Source: Davidsoniella eucalypti
Taxonomy: Eukaryota > Ascomycota > Sordariomycetes > Microascales > Ceratocystidaceae
Direction of reading: 5' to 3'
Assembly (NCBI GenBank): GCA_004009845.1
Contig: RMBW01000058.1
Location: 124,001-188,000 of the forward strand
DNA: 64,000 bases
The notes beneath the pieces are model-generated. The model was not told the DNA's origin and ran no database searches. It worked only from the letters and a program-made list of their open reading frames with translations. Positions 35,123 through 48,673 of this stretch are shown here, in pieces (the first letter of the stretch is position 1; every line of letters begins with the position of its first letter). The position numbers were made by a program, and so were the translations under genes.

Positions 35123-37162
35123 GCCGGCCAGTGATGGTTCCGTGGTAGCACAAAGGACATCTCGATATCCAGTTATCACTAGATTCCTGCTTTCTTCTTG
35201 TCTATTCTCTACACATACTCTATATCTATCGGCTGTTGCCTTGCCTATATGCTCTTCGCATATTCTCATTGCTTCATCCACCAAAATGTTGTCGGTGTCG
35301 TTCATGACGACGATGAAAGATCAATCCCGAGATCTTGCTCTTGCTCTTCCCGTTTATTGTTTCCTGCTTACCAGTACTTATCCCTTTATCTTTCTTTCTT
35401 TTCCTTTGCACGGCGGTGTTTTGTTAGTTTCTTCAGTCTTTCTTTTTGGTCTCTTATTTTTATTTTCCTATGTCTTCTCATTTTCCATGATTTGTCATTT
35501 GTTATTTCCTTATAGATTCCAGCTTAGTTTTTTTTTTACTTTATCGTATATATCACTTTTCATGTCACTTAGTTTGCTTCATATATTAAGGTCATTTCTA
35601 GATGCTGGCTGTCCGTAAATTCCAATCTTCTATCGTGATCTGTCACCAAGTTTTACTCTGGAAATTTTATATCTATGAAACTAGTTTTATGCTGTTCAAG
35701 TGTCTTGATACTTAGATGGGTTTAGTGATCTATATGTCAAAACCTCGAGTGTTATGCTGTACTCCATAATATTTTAGACCCTAACCAGCCAAGCACAAAC
35801 CCTAGCAGAACCACGTATTGAATATCGTCATCATGTCAGACATGTAAGTAAGCTCGCAGCATTCGCTTCGTGATCACCATCAGATTTCGTGATATTGCTG
35901 TGTTGTACACGTAACATCACATAATCATAATCCACTATAATCGCACAAGTCTTTCCATGGCCAAAATACCGGTTGTTTGTTTTGCTTCCATTGAGACCGT
36001 GATGATTCTACCTGACGCTAGACCGACTCTTTTCCTTTTCCTGTTTTCTCCACCATAGTAAGCGAGTTATGCAGACTCTCAGCCCTTGAGCTGCATTGTC
36101 GATCCAATATATACCGTCTCTACCGAATTGTCCCGTTTTCTCGATGCTACTTCTAAGTTGGTGATGTCGCTTGCTTCTCCAGCCATCTTGTCTTCATCTG
36201 TATAGTTGATGTACATATCCTATAGTAGTCCTTAGCCTTGTTTCATTTAGGCCGACTTGCGAAGTGAGAGAGGAAATCAAAGGATTTCTCGCCTTATTTT
36301 GTGTTGATTTGGATTTGTACTAGAAAAATACAATTTTTGGGCAGAATTAGATGTATTGAGAAACCCAACACCACATATACGTACAGATTACATCAAGTCT
36401 CCATTTTAACTAGTCATTGAACGGTATCACTGGTGCTGGAAGAATAATGATAGTAGACGATTCTAAAATATATAAACACATCATAGAAAAATATCAAAAA
36501 TGCACTAAATTTTAGCAGTTGGGATATCAACATAGGATAAAACGAATACTCTAAAGAGCAAAATACCATTTGCTTCTTTCAGACGTATGAGAAAATAATG
36601 CTAGAAAAGGAACACTAAATGTAAACAAACGAATAGCAAAAAGATGCCATCAAAACAGAACATCAAGTTTCGCCAACCCCAAGATCGTTCCATCTCATCT
36701 CCTTCATTACAACAGAAACCAAACATAGTAAAATGCATAAAAATGCTACAAAAAGGCGTATTCCATCTCTCGTTCTACATCACTAGCTATGAATCTCGCA
36801 TCAGTGATGAGAATCAAAATATTATCGTAATGACAGCCACATCACGCGACTCTCTCCCGAGGCCCTAAGGTATACATAGTATATGATTTATATAATAGCC
36901 TTAGTGTCATAGCGATGGGCTCTGATCCACGCTAATAAGGTTAATCAAGGGACAAAACTTGATCCACAAACATTAACGCGAAATAAATGGTAGCATTATA
37001 TGGCGTACACAAGGTGTATATCAATGTAAGACAATACAGCACAAGCTTCTTTGTGGAGTCCCAAGACATCACAAAAGAAAGGGACTCTTTATATCTCAAC
37101 AGCGATTGTAAGAGCCCGTCGTTCGTTTGCGTACTGGTTTGGAAAACTTCTACCAAGACTCT
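35123..37162. other. Intergenic region 3' of the NRPS
   Basis: This lies between the 3' ends of the NRPS gene and the Gag1-like gene, which converge. It is T-rich close to the NRPS end and AT-rich elsewhere. No gene, repeat or SreA motif was found. Confidence 0.55.
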
Positions 37163-39091
37163 CTACTGCTCAGCAGCACTGCCGCCGAAGCCAAGAACTT
37201 TCTGTATGCCTCTTCTGAAGCCCTTGGAAACATCGTCGTCGCGAGACAAAAAGCCTAGGCTACGTCTTCTGGAATTCGGAACTGTAGAAACACCGCCCTT
37301 GTTGCGCGAAGCCAGAGGCTCGGGGACCGCTGCCTTGGGGGGCCACTCGCCATCACGCTTCCAGCCAGCAACGCATGCGGGAAGCATATCTGATAGGTTG
37401 ATGGGGCAGCTAGGCGTCATTGAGTGGATGATTGTACGATCGTAGATGGCCAGGTATAATTTGGGGCTAATTGATGCACGCATAGGGTTTTCTGGTGGAA
37501 GGAGCGGGAGCGCAATGGGCAGGAGAACCTCAATAGGAAATTCTTCAGGGTGTGATATAGAGCTTCGGTTAGCTTCACCACTAGTACTGGCAGCGCTAGA
37601 AGTTGCGCCGGTAACTGCAGAGATGGCAACATCAGAGTCGCTACCTACTGATGTTGGGTTCGTCGAAGTTGGCGATGATGGGATGATACTGCTCTGCATT
37701 GAGTTTCTGAAGAAGAGACGGCATGGAGAGAGAGGGGACATGGGTGGTGGTGGAGGAGCAGCTGGAGCTGGCTTTGGTCTTAAGCGTGCAATCTTTGCAC
37801 ATGTCCACTTGTTGCGTCGAGATTCGAAGCACGCAAGCCCTTGATTCCACTTCATCTCTTCTTGGATAGACTTGCGTCTGCGCTCTTTCATGGCAAGCTT
37901 CATCTGATGAGCAGAAACTGAACTGTCAACCGACTTTTTGCTCCCAGGCTTGCGAGAGTCTCTGATATTGTTGGCGCTTTCGTCTGTGGCCTGGTACTCG
38001 GAGTCCCATTCGATGCGTGGCTTGTATTGGGACTCGTTTTCATCAACTATGGAGTAGATGGATTCGTTATCGTCACCGTCGTCTTCAGAAGCGGAATCGG
38101 CATCTTCTCCAGAATCACGTGCTTGCTCAGCAGCGGCCTCTTCCAAAACAACAGCAAGAGGAGTTCTTGTCGTAGCGGTCGATGATAGTGCGTCGGTTGC
38201 AGGGTCGTGGTAGCGAATTTCAACGTTGACACCATCAACCATTGTCTGGCGCACGACAACTGGTAACGCGGGCACATCAGTACGAGTCCATGGAAAGTCC
38301 CAATCAGTTTTGACGTTCTCGGCGAGGTAACGGCGAATGGCTTCTCGTTGTTTGCTCTTGTCGCGCGAAAGTAGATCTGGGTCGAAGTTGGCGGTATTGG
38401 GGTGCTGAGTATCATTGGTGCTGGATTGGTTGCTTTTTGTTTTAGAGATATTCGCTCGCCGCGAGCGGTAAAGCTCGGTGAAGATCATGTTTGAGGCAGA
38501 TGTGGAGGTAGTGTTGGGAGAGGTGATATCGAAGTTGGTGGTATTTGTAGGTGAGACGGGATGGTCGAACGAGTTGAAGTCTTTAGGCTGATAAATATCA
38601 GGCTTCAAGGTGAGTAGTTGCGGCTCAGGAATATGCTGAGGGCGTGGATGAAGGCCCTTCTTTGTATCTACAGACTGCGAGTATGTATGAGATTGAGATT
38701 GGAGATGGGAAGAAGGAGCAACAGCGGCAGAAGAAGGAGAAGGTGAAACAGAAGATGAAGGCTGGTCTTGCTTCTTATTATTCACAGGAACTACGTCGCT
38801 AGATGTAATGCAAATGTCAGCGGCAGTAGCGCCAGCGTTTGCGTTTGTGCAGATCGCAGTTGTAGTTGTAGTTGTAGTTGCAGTTGCAGTAGCGGCTATA
38901 GTAGGAATGTCTTCAGAGCGACTACTAGCGGTGTTCTTGGTGGTATTAGTGGTACCAGTAGGCGGGGGGCCACTGCAGCTGGTTGCGACAGCGTGAGAAT
39001 CGGTAGCAAAATCGGTAGAAATAGTGCCGTTAGTAGTAGTGTCAGTGGTAATCGCAGCAGTCGTCTTAGTGGTCGACGATGGGCAAGACAA
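37163..39091 (-). CDS. Gag1-like clamp (DUF4050) family protein
   Basis: A single open frame of about 640 codons. From about 220 codons in, it has AIRRYLAENVKTDWDFPWTR, an acidic stretch, RRRKSIQEEMKWNQGLACFESRRNKWTCAK, and later LLPIALPLLPPENPMRASISPKLY; the WNxGLxxxExRRxxWT core is typical of the fungal Gag1-like clamp (DUF4050) family, whose role is poorly known. The first 200 codons are low-complexity (Thr/Ser runs from a degenerate triplet repeat at 38855-38890). The start is unsure: position 39091 is TTG, and the frame is open further upstream to about 39240 without an ATG. Either an upstream exon supplies the start or translation begins at the ATG at 38488, giving 442 residues. A five-codon upstream open frame begins at the ATG at 39166. 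Confidence 0.62.
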   Translation of the reverse strand: MSCPSSTTKTTAAITTDTTTNGTISTDFATDSHAVATSCSGPPPTGTTNTTKNTASSRSEDIPTIAATATATTTTTTTAICTNANAGATAADICITSSDVVPVNNKKQDQPSSSVSPSPSSAAVAPSSHLQSQSHTYSQSVDTKKGLHPRPQHIPEPQLLTLKPDIYQPKDFNSFDHPVSPTNTTNFDITSPNTTSTSASNMIFTELYRSRRANISKTKSNQSSTNDTQHPNTANFDPDLLSRDKSKQREAIRRYLAENVKTDWDFPWTRTDVPALPVVVRQTMVDGVNVEIRYHDPATDALSSTATTRTPLAVVLEEAAAEQARDSGEDADSASEDDGDDNESIYSIVDENESQYKPRIEWDSEYQATDESANNIRDSRKPGSKKSVDSSVSAHQMKLAMKERRRKSIQEEMKWNQGLACFESRRNKWTCAKIARLRPKPAPAAPPPPPMSPLSPCRLFFRNSMQSSIIPSSPTSTNPTSVGSDSDVAISAVTGATSSAASTSGEANRSSISHPEEFPIEVLLPIALPLLPPENPMRASISPKLYLAIYDRTIIHSMTPSCPINLSDMLPACVAGWKRDGEWPPKAAVPEPLASRNKGGVSTVPNSRRRSLGFLSRDDDVSKGFRRGIQKVLGFGGSAAEQ

Positions 39092-42000
39092 CAGATCGGT
39101 TCCTTTGAGAGTGGAGTGACTGGGGTCAGCAGAGCGTTCGCTACAGAGTTTAGAGGTCGCTAGCCATGCCCAGACAGGGAATATTGTCCAAGGGCACCGA
39201 GCGACGTCGCAGTTTCAGAAGATTGGGAGGTGGTTGTGGGCTCGACTGGGCGTAGCAAAGACAATAATAGTGCTTGTGAGAGGAGTTTTAGGAGCAGGAC
39301 GAGACGAGATGGAGCGCCAGAGACAAACACATAACAGTGAGTAGATAGTGCTGAGAATTCGAGGCAACAGGGGACCTCATCCTACGCAAGATAAAACAGA
39401 GGTGGTGAATATCCAGAGCAAGAAGAGGCAAAAGGTCTCGAGCCAAGATGCGCAGCATTCATTATTCAAAAAAGAAAATCAAAAAAACACTAGGGCAAAC
39501 ACTCGGCTCAAGCGTAGGATAGGAGGATTTAGTCAACCTATAGACACCAGATACATACTTATTACCCCAGAGAGAGCTGACGCTGACTTGGGTCTGACTT
39601 GGGTTTACAGTAGACTCGCCACTAACGAAAGCCTGGACGCTGTAAATCTGTATAAGCTTGCGGAGGATGGAGAAATCATATGATCATCAATCTGGGGTTC
39701 TTTGCGGATAAATGGGGTAACTCGACAAAGCACTGGGCGCTGGTCTTAAGGGACTCTTAAGGGACAAAAAAGAAGATTTTGTGGCCCAAACTCTGCCGCT
39801 ACGACTAGAGATATTAAGCTCAAGTCTAAGCCAACGACATAACAAAGCATAATGAGGCCTTATTAACAACCCCGGTTTACCTTGTGGAGTTTCTGTATGC
39901 AGATAGAAGCTTAATCTTGGATGTATCACTTGACACAGACTGAGCTTTCTTTTTCGGGCAGGATGGAAAGGAAAAGACTCATACGAATAAAAACTGGATG
40001 GACCAGGGGCTTAGCAGACCAAGAAGTCCGGATGAGCGGCCGACCAGTAATGATGGTGTGAGTGGTAGCATCTGTCATCATAGAACAAGGCCAAGAATGG
40101 GCAATAATGACATGGCGAACCTGACAGTAGCACTGAAAGTCTTGATTCCACTACAGCATGTGAAGCTGCTGATTTTAATCCATAGGCGATCTGGCAACCA
40201 TCAACTTGCATCGCGTTGCATTACTCAAGTTTAGATGCTGGCGGGAAAACCCCAGACTAAGCAAAAGAGGGGTGGGCTGATTTAACTCACGGTCAGGTAA
40301 AAAAATAAAATAAAAGCAACGCAAGCACGGCCAGCCAAGCTGACATGCGAGCAAAAACAAGGAGGAAGGGACGTGTCTATGCTTCTCGTTGATTCTTTCC
40401 GTGAGAATTATCACTCGCTGGCTGAATCTGAATACGAAAGCGCAGTGGGGAATGCTGGTGATATATGAGAGCCAGGTTATGTGTACAAACACCCTATATG
40501 GGTTATGTGGCCGCTGGGAGCGTGCGTTACACTTGCAGCGCCTTCATGGCAGACCAAGGCCTGCCGCCTGACCGTGATTCGTGATTCCCCACAATGGGTC
40601 GTACTACTAGTTAAGCACTGCTACTGGCGCACCAGGTACAACTGTACCATGAAGGATAGATGTGCACCAAGAGGTAGCATGTTTGTGAAGGATGGATATG
40701 GATGAATGTAGCAAAAGATGAAGGAAAAGACAGAGCAAGAGAAGGGCTATATACATACCGTTCTGATCTGTGTACTCTGCGGAATGAAAGTTTATAGATG
40801 TTTCTTCAGTGAGGGTGTGCTGCGCCCCGGCAGGTACGATATCTTTGGCAGCCATACTTGCTCAGTGACGAGTAGTATATAGATAATAATGTTGAATATA
40901 TGGTGATGGCAAATATACAAGTAGATGTATATACAGCAGTTAAAGATACCGCAAAAACGATTGCTACTGATTTTGGCTTTACAACGTCATACAGTTCCTA
41001 ATTAGACAGATATGTATGTCATGCAGCGAACTAGCTACTGTAAAAGAGTGTTAGTACTGGATATGCTGTTTTAGCGGTTGGCGGCTCGCTTGATAAACTG
41101 GGAGATTTGTATAGTCTGAGCAAAGAAGGCCAACGCCTTTAGCGAGACTTGGTTCGAAAAATATTTTATGGGAATAATCGAAACTAAACAGCCTAAGGGA
41201 TAGAGCGAGCATTGACGGCGAGCAAAGACGAAACAGAGACACCGCATATGAGGACCCTAGCTTGCATCCTTCGATTCTGCCACCATAACCACCATTGAAA
41301 GGTCATTGCAACACTCAATACCCAAGCTACCCCGACTTGGGTTAGAAGCTAGGATCGGGGAGTGGAATGGAGACGAGCGCAATGTGATGTGACGAGCGGC
41401 ATGAGAAATGATGAATATATTGGAGCAATGTTCGACAGATCATGGGCCGGAGGAAAGACTGTTTGACCCGAGCGGAATATGAGCATGGAAGCCATAAGTC
41501 ATGAGCCAAGGCCAGAGTCCATTTCATGTAGTGACGGGTGGAAATATCAAGCAGTGTCTACTGCGTGCGACACAAGATAAGCAAGCAGCGGGGCACACGA
41601 CAACAGGGGGGATCAGAGGTGATACGTGGACCGGCAAGCAGCAGCCCCCCTCTGGCAGCCGACGATTCTGTGTTCTGATGTTTTGATATCCGTTTAGTGG
41701 AGAGGGATCTGTCTCCTGTGTTCGCCTTGCCAACTAGGCAAGCAGACCAGCAGCCAAACAAACAAAGCACTGCACTGAGCCGAGGAGATGAAGAGTAGTC
41801 GGGGTTGAACGAGGCTATTGATAGTATCTATGGCGCAAGACTTACTAAAAGATATTATGCTCAAGACTGCAGATTGCAGTGACGGTCTCGGAACGGCGCA
41901 GCGACGTCGCTGTCGATCACTGAAATGATTCTGCAAAAATTCTGTTTTTTGGCCTCTGGATAGATTATGTGCGCATCTACCAGAAAAATAACCAAAGTTT

Positions 42001-44870
42001 TTTTCTGACTTGGCAGGAAAATAGAAATATCGGCTCATAAAAAGCCAAAAGAGAAAATCGTAGAATTATCGCAAACAAAAGTCACGATTAATGAAAACTC
42101 AAATTTTAAAGAGAAGAAGGTGGAAAGAAAATACCAGAGGGCGTATTTCTAGTTGGTTTCTAGTACTAAGATAAGTTCCGTAATTTTTCCAGAGTCTGCA
42201 AGCAAATGCAAAATGGAAGGCGCCCACGATGCCACAATGACAAGGTAACTTCTACTCTTCCACTACTGATACTAAACTAGACTGGCTTCCTTCCCTCAAC
42301 CTTCCTCCCCAAACCCCAAATCCAGCCCTCTAACCCTCACAATTAAACGCTGGAAATGTCAAGCCAAACTTTAATACAGAGGCTAAACCAAACTAAACTC
42401 GATGGCACCACTATGAAAGACCCAAATATTGCCAAACCCACAGCAAAAAGGCCATTCCGTGACAGCAAAGCGGGGCGTTTTGAGTATGGAGTAGCTGCCA
42501 ACTTGACTACAGACTATGTCGAAATAAAAGCAACGAGACGTCGTCTTGGCAGAGCACACAAGCTATACAAGCTAGTCTGTTTCTAGGTCGGAGACAGGGG
42601 CCATTTGTAGCAAGACATGCTTCTCTAGATCAATGTCAGACCATTTTGACGTACGTGATATACAGCATAATCTACATAAACTACTACCATATCTAGCTCT
42701 ATAGGGGCCATATACATATGTATGTACAACTATAGGCAGATGGCCCAAACGACACACATGTGGACGGGCAGGCATTTGGCTATCTACATATCTTCATGTC
42801 TCGTCCTGGTCACAAGGACAATGCAGTTGAAAGTGCACAACACCGTGCTGTAGTACTGACGCAACCAGGAGCATGATCCGAACCGGCTATAACAGCCACT
42901 GTAACCCTGCGATTGCCACTAGACTGATCAAAAAGTGGCCTTCTACTGTCTGTTGTGCTATCACATGCTTTGAGTGCGAACTTTGAATAAGAATGCAGGC
43001 GCATCCTGAAAATGGAAGCGTAACTCATGAGAGAAAATGAAGTGCTCATCTTCACGCCACCATGGACACTAGATGGAAATCATGCTATTTACCGCCTGTA
43101 TTTGATTAGAGTGTTTGTAAGAACATTCAATCTGAAATATACGCTATCATACTGAAGTCTGTACCACCACAACTTTTAAGACGCAAACATGTTTAATATA
43201 GTATCATCCAGGACAAGCCTTGCTTAGGTCATACAAAGGTATAGCAAGATGATTTTCTTTATTCTAGTAATGCAACTAAATAGAAATATAAGGAAAAGAT
43301 GCAATGATAAAATAAGACCAACTCCGTAGGAAAGAGCATAGAAAACTAAGAGACATCTTGTACAATTTGATACACTAATATACCTCCTCCTCTGGATCAA
43401 GAACTTATTAAATTTGAGATGAGCTCTAGACCAAGAGCAGTCAAGCCATCAGAAGACTCATGATTGCTTATATCTTGACAGTTTCAATGTATTCCGTTGA
43501 TAATAAAATAGAAACTATGTATAAACCAAAACGTTCACAAAATGTATTAGTACATGTGCGAGAAACATAAAACAAGGACAAGAAGACAAAAAACAATATT
43601 GAAAATGTAAAGACAAAAAAGAGCAAAACACGCTACGCTATAAAGCAGAAATACAAGAACAACAACACAAACCAAATGTCCAACAAGATGAAAAGCGAAA
43701 CTCGCTATAGCCACATATAAGAATGTTCTGGAAATTCCAGAATAATATACAAACCATTCTAACCACCACACTGCCGAACTGTGATGTTGGTTCAAGGTGA
43801 AAAAAAAGGATCTCCTGAGAGATATTGACCGCCGCGGCAACGATCAACTTTGCCCGCGGTCTGATGAGATTTATGCCAAGATTCTCATCTACAATGATAT
43901 ATGATCTAGTCTTATGCCTAGATCGAGATGCCCTCTCCCCGTCGATGCCATGAGTGTAGTCGTCCTATAGTTTGTGTATGAGCCTTATAGACTTGCACGG
44001 CCATGAATAGATGCTTCATACTGTTTCTGCATTGCTTGCTAGTACCAACCATCGTGCTCGTCAACACGATGGCATTTTTGGTTGTTCCTCATCCGAAATC
44101 CGTTATGCTTTAGACATTCCTAGCCTCAGATAAGATGTAGGTTTGTTTCATGTCCACACACATAATTACTCAAACCTGCTGATATAGTACTAAACTCCAC
44201 AAAGGATGAAATTCTACTCTGACGACATGCTCAGTTCAAATCCAAAGGAACGATCCTGTCTGCCAACCTTGGCTTACATCCCTAATTTGAAAGTCACAAG
44301 AACCTGAACCTCTACGATGCTCTTTTGCAAGACAAGCAGCACCAAAGAAGCAGGCTCTTCATGACTAAGGAAACTCGACCCAAAGTCTCTTCTCTCACAT
44401 CAAATGGCAAAGACAGCATAACCAAGCCAATGGTACAGCTATCTAGAAACGTTTGATATGCACAGCTAGCGCCATAGGCCAATGACAGTGACCATCAGAA
44501 GACGGTACGCAGTTTCAATGACTAGACAAAGTAGCATCGAGAAGAGCGAGTTCGAGGTTTCCCCTTGCTTGAACCCGGTGGTCCTAAGTCCACACGCGGA
44601 TACAGCCAAGGCAGATGAGGGGGTAGTAAGGAAAGATTGGCAGTGGTGAAGGAAAGCAAGAAAGGCAACCGAGTAAGGAGACGCCAAAGCAGGGAAATTC
44701 ATACCTTTTTATAAAGATCAGTAGTGCCGAAGCAAGGGCGGCGACCAAGCAGGATAAATACAAACTTGTTTGAGCAATCTGTTTGTGTTAGTAACAGATG
44801 GAAATGGAAACTCTATTCATCTCGTCAATGAGACCAGACTCGCATCATCCCCCCAATTAGCCCCTCACCG
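39092..44870. other. 5.8-kb region without recognised genes
   Basis: Only short open frames occur. The best candidate is a possible small spliced gene at 40607-40855 on the minus strand. Others (for example 39348-39683 and 42356-42586 on the plus strand) show no family resemblance. No transposase, tRNA or SreA motif was found. Confidence 0.5.
40607..40855 (-). CDS. Possible small spliced gene, function unknown
   Basis: An ATG at 40855 opens a frame beginning MAAKDIVPAGAQHTLTEE. At 40758 there is a fair donor (GTATGT) and at 40642 an acceptor (GGTACAG). Splicing the 117-nt intron gives 43 residues ending VVPGAPVAVLN; leaving it in gives 82 residues in the same frame, since the intron length is a multiple of three and has no stop. 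The retained part would be a hydrophobic, Leu-rich stretch. No family was recognised and the model may be chance. Confidence 0.3.
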   Translation of the reverse strand: MAAKDIVPAGAQHTLTEETSINFHSAEYTDQNGMYIALLLLCLFLHLLLHSSISILHKHATSWCTSILHGTVVPGAPVAVLN

Positions 44871-47597
44871 CTATCCCCATGCCGACTTGGCTGCGTTGAA
44901 GACCATAGTCTTACAACGCAAGCTCCACCTCTTCTTCATCTCTATAACTTTTGGCAGGGGAGATTCAGAAGTGTTGGATGCGGGCACGGGATGAGGCACC
45001 AGGTGCGGCGAGGCCGAGCTATCTACAGGCATAGAAAACACCACCGCCAGCGGTGAGCGATCGTACGGCACCGTCGATACCGGCTTCTTCGCAGCCAGGC
45101 GTCTGCGTGTGAGGAAACGCCGACGAGCAGCGCGGCTAACAAAGGCAGGTCGGGATGGAACCTGCCGGGGAGAATCTTTCCGGGCTAGCACCACGGAAGA
45201 TGGAGTCTGGGCAGCACTCACGGGAGAGCCTGCGTTAGGAACTGAGCTGGAGGCGTCCACAGCAGCACGTTCGGTTCTTCGTTGGGCATCGTAGCCAGCA
45301 ACAAATCCCGTCAGCTGCTCATAGAACTCACTACGTTCCTCATTTGCGCTAGCGCCGGCGGTGGTGAATTCCGCGGACGCGCTCTCCAGCTCACTAGCAA
45401 TAACCGCCAGGATAGCCTGGGGTTGCAATGGGGTCTCCTCCACAGTAGGCTCGACGAAGTTGGTCCCAGTAGTCACTTCCGTAGCCGAAAGACCGCTTGC
45501 CTTGAGATGGCTAGCGGTGGTCTCGGTTACGGCGGTAACCAAAGCATCCAACGTCACACAGAAAGGCTCAAAAATCACCTTACCGCGGTCGTCGAAGAAC
45601 TCCGGCGCATCCTCGCCAAGCGAGAGCTCATTGGCGTTGTTCTCGTAGGCGATGGAAATGTCATCAACGACATTGCCAGAGTCAGCCACACTCTTACCGT
45701 CGGAGTCCTCGACCAAGAAAGCATTGTCATAGTCTTCGTTCTCAGTGAGCGATGACTCGACACGGACCCGCTTGGTAGCGGGTGCTTCCTCTTCAGCTAG
45801 ACGCGCGTCTTCGGCACTTCTCTTTGATGAAGAAGAAGAGGAGCCAACGACGGATGGCAGCGTCGAGACAGTCGAAGGGGTGACCGAGGCAAGAGGGGTA
45901 GGGGAGGAAAGAGCAGAAACAGTAGAAGATTCTACCAGGGACGTCACCTCCTTGGCAGCAGTAATAGCCAGATAACGTCCCTGAAGACCGGGACTCGTCT
46001 GCGACACTATGGTACGAGCGGCTGTGGTCTTCTGGCGCCGAGGCGCAGGGGTAGAAGACTCACTAGCGGCGACCACAGAGTCACCCTCACTATCCGTATC
46101 CTCAACAGCTGCAGCTTTGCGTTTGTGTGTGCGCTTAGGGGCAGTTGCCGAGGCCACCGGGCTACCAACAAGAGACGAAGAAGCACCACCGTCAAACAAA
46201 GCAGACGCCTCTGTACTGCTCTCGGCAGCACTGGAGGTCGCCATGCTCATTCTAGGCATGGCCGGCAGACCAGATGCGTTCTTGCTTGGTCTGCCGGGTG
46301 CATTCTTGGGTGCGCTCTTGTATAGCACCTGCACGTTATCGCAGAGCTTCTGCGGACCCACATTCCATGAGAACTGTTCCTGGGCTTCGGGAGAAAGGTA
46401 CGCGGAATCTAGGTTCTCGGAGGGGCGACTCGCGCTATCCGATAGGCCCCAATCAAGCACAGCCTCGTTGTACGGCGTGACAACTCCGGGAATGGAGTGC
46501 ACGCCGTAGTTCTCATAGGCTGCTTCCGTCTCGGGGGCCGGGGGGTTAGTCGCGTCAGCAGGGTCGGCAGAGCTACTTACGATACTGTTAGTGGTGGTAG
46601 CGTTAGCAGCCACATGGACGGGGGAGACGAGTCTCACGGTCGAGACAACAGGCTCGGAAGCAGCGGGCCGCGACAGGTCATGGGCAACACGCACAGTCTC
46701 GCCGCGGATTGCGGGCGAAGACGGGTAGTTAACCCAATTGTTAGTGTTGACTCTGTCGCCAACCTCAGGAACCTCCGAAGCAACACTCACAGGCATAGCA
46801 ATGGCTTCCGTCTCACGCTCTACAGCCGAGTCAACGGGAGCACCCTGGTGCTGTTGAGGCTCGGGAGCCCAAAACTCAGCTGATCCCTCACCCATTCTCG
46901 GGACACCAGCCTGAACAAAGACCTCGTTCGGATAGTTCATGTACTCGTCAGGCTGGACGATTCCCGAGTTGAAGGCGGGGTTTCCATCAACGGCAAAGGT
47001 CGCATCAAGGGCATCCAGCCACTGTACTATCTCAGTGCTATAGAAAGGCACTGGGACAAAGCCACCAGTGATGGCCTGGAACGCTTGACGACGGCCCGCG
47101 TCGATGCCCTGCAGGTATGCTACACTAACAGGGTCGGCGAAGTTAGGGGCTGTGGAGACAACACCGCCAAGGCCAGCATCGGCTGACGAGGAGGCAAACG
47201 GGACTTCCAGGTCTGCTGTGCGGGCCATATTGGTGGGAGGAAAGTCGATGCTTTGCTGAGCATAAGCATCGGCGGGGAAGGGGGCAGGCACTATGGCAGG
47301 AACTATTTATTAGAATGATAAGTTAACTCAGGACTTTACCATAGCAAGAGTGTGATGTAGTCCTTTCAACTTACCTGGTCTCTTGCCACGCACGATGAGT
47401 CCTCTCAGCGTTTCCTCGTCTATAAGGAGTTCGCTGGGCATCTCGAGCTCGAACCCTATTTACCATCAGATCTCGATTAGCATTCACCGTTTCATCATTT
47501 CAATGCTAGAGTACATGTAGAGATACTTACCATTTCTCGAGAGTGGTGATGTAGGGGTGAGGCTACCCACATCCTGGCCGTAGGGGGCATTGGACAT
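44871..47597 (-). CDS. Low-complexity, probably nuclear protein of unknown function
   Basis: Exons 47531-47597, 47375-47455 and 44871-47302 join in frame to 859 residues. The ATG at 47597 follows an in-frame TAG directly. The start reads MSNAPYGQDVGSLTPTSPLSR, then FELEMPSELLIDEETLRGLIVRGKRP, the only clearly structured-looking block. The rest is rich in Ser, Ala, Val and Pro with Ser runs. Basic stretches KRTHKRKAAA and RRRFLTRRRLAAKK look like nuclear localisation signals, and KNAPGRPSK resembles a small AT-hook-like basic motif. No known domain was recognised; a regulator or chromatin protein is possible but only a guess. Confidence 0.62.
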
Positions 47598-48673
47598 CTA
47601 GTCCATATTACCGCCGCTAGTAGACGACGAGGGCAGCCCCGCGTTTCCCTCTCCCCAGAAGTAGCCTAGATAACCGGCTGTCTGCTCTTCATACGTAGGC
47701 ATAGCGCTATAAGCCATGGTGTCGAAAGAGAGTCTAGGAGATTGGTGTTGAAATGATGATGGCAGCGTAAGGTTGCTGCTAGGTTATATTTCGATGGGAT
47801 GTTGGTAATTTGTAGTATTTGAGGTATTGGTTTGATGTCGATGAAGTATATGATTGTCGATGGTGTTTGAAGTGAAGATGAAAAGAGAAGAGAATCAAAG
47901 ATGAAAGGGACAAGAAGAAAAGAAGAAAAGAGTAAAAGATTAAAGAAGATATACACTACCGGGCAGAAACGGCTCCCACACAATCAGTAAGCTTGCAGTG
48001 AAAACTTTTCACTTCTTTCCCTCTTTGCGTCGATACAAGTGATTATCAAGTGCTAAGCTCATGAAATTATACCCTCAACGCGTACTCACGTAGCCTATCA
48101 TTATCATTAGATACAGCACGGTGGGCCCACATACTAACTACCAAGCTGCAATTATCTGATATGTCACTATACAGTTGAAAGGCGGTGAAAAAAGGTATTC
48201 ATGAGATGAAAGTGGTGATACTTCCATTGGTGGGTTGAGATAGATATGCATTGGTGGGAGCCAAGAAATCACACAATATGGTAGAAACCTACGATAAAAG
48301 TTACATAGATACGATGAGACCATTATTTAGAAACTCAGACATGTATTTTTATCTTATCTTTATTTCGTTGTGATCTTGTCATCTCGTAGTGGCAGTATTC
48401 GATGCCTCAACTTTTACCTTGAATCTCAAGTTGCACAGTCTTATTCTCCTCGAGAGAACTCGGCACACTTTCTCGTTCGACTCAATATCATGAAATAGAA
48501 GTTAGCACACACAATCTGATATTATCATTTACATTCATTTATAGATGAAAATACTCTTTTAGAAAATTATTTGAGATTGTGTTAGTTAACCCCTTCCCCT
48601 GTTGATGAAAAAAATTACCGAAAAGTATATTAGACCCTAACCCTTCTTACAAAAATGCTATCTATGGGCCCAA
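47598..48673. other. Intergenic region upstream of the low-complexity nuclear protein gene
   Basis: No gene is seen. It contains the only exact SreA-type motif outside the siderophore cluster (TTATCTGAT, 48152-48160), 555 bp upstream of the start at 47597. A single copy is near the number expected by chance. Confidence 0.5.

Noticed and set aside
37385..37396. ATCTGATAG inside the Gag1-like gene
   Set aside because: It misses the last consensus base and lies within coding sequence; it was not counted as an SreA motif.
44571..44590. TTGAACCCGG stretch that looks like a reversed tRNA T-arm
   Set aside because: No acceptor stem, D-arm or anticodon arm could be built around it.
48631..48642. 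CCCTAACCC telomere-like sequence
   Set aside because: A single copy with no tandem repetition; similar short words occur elsewhere in the window.
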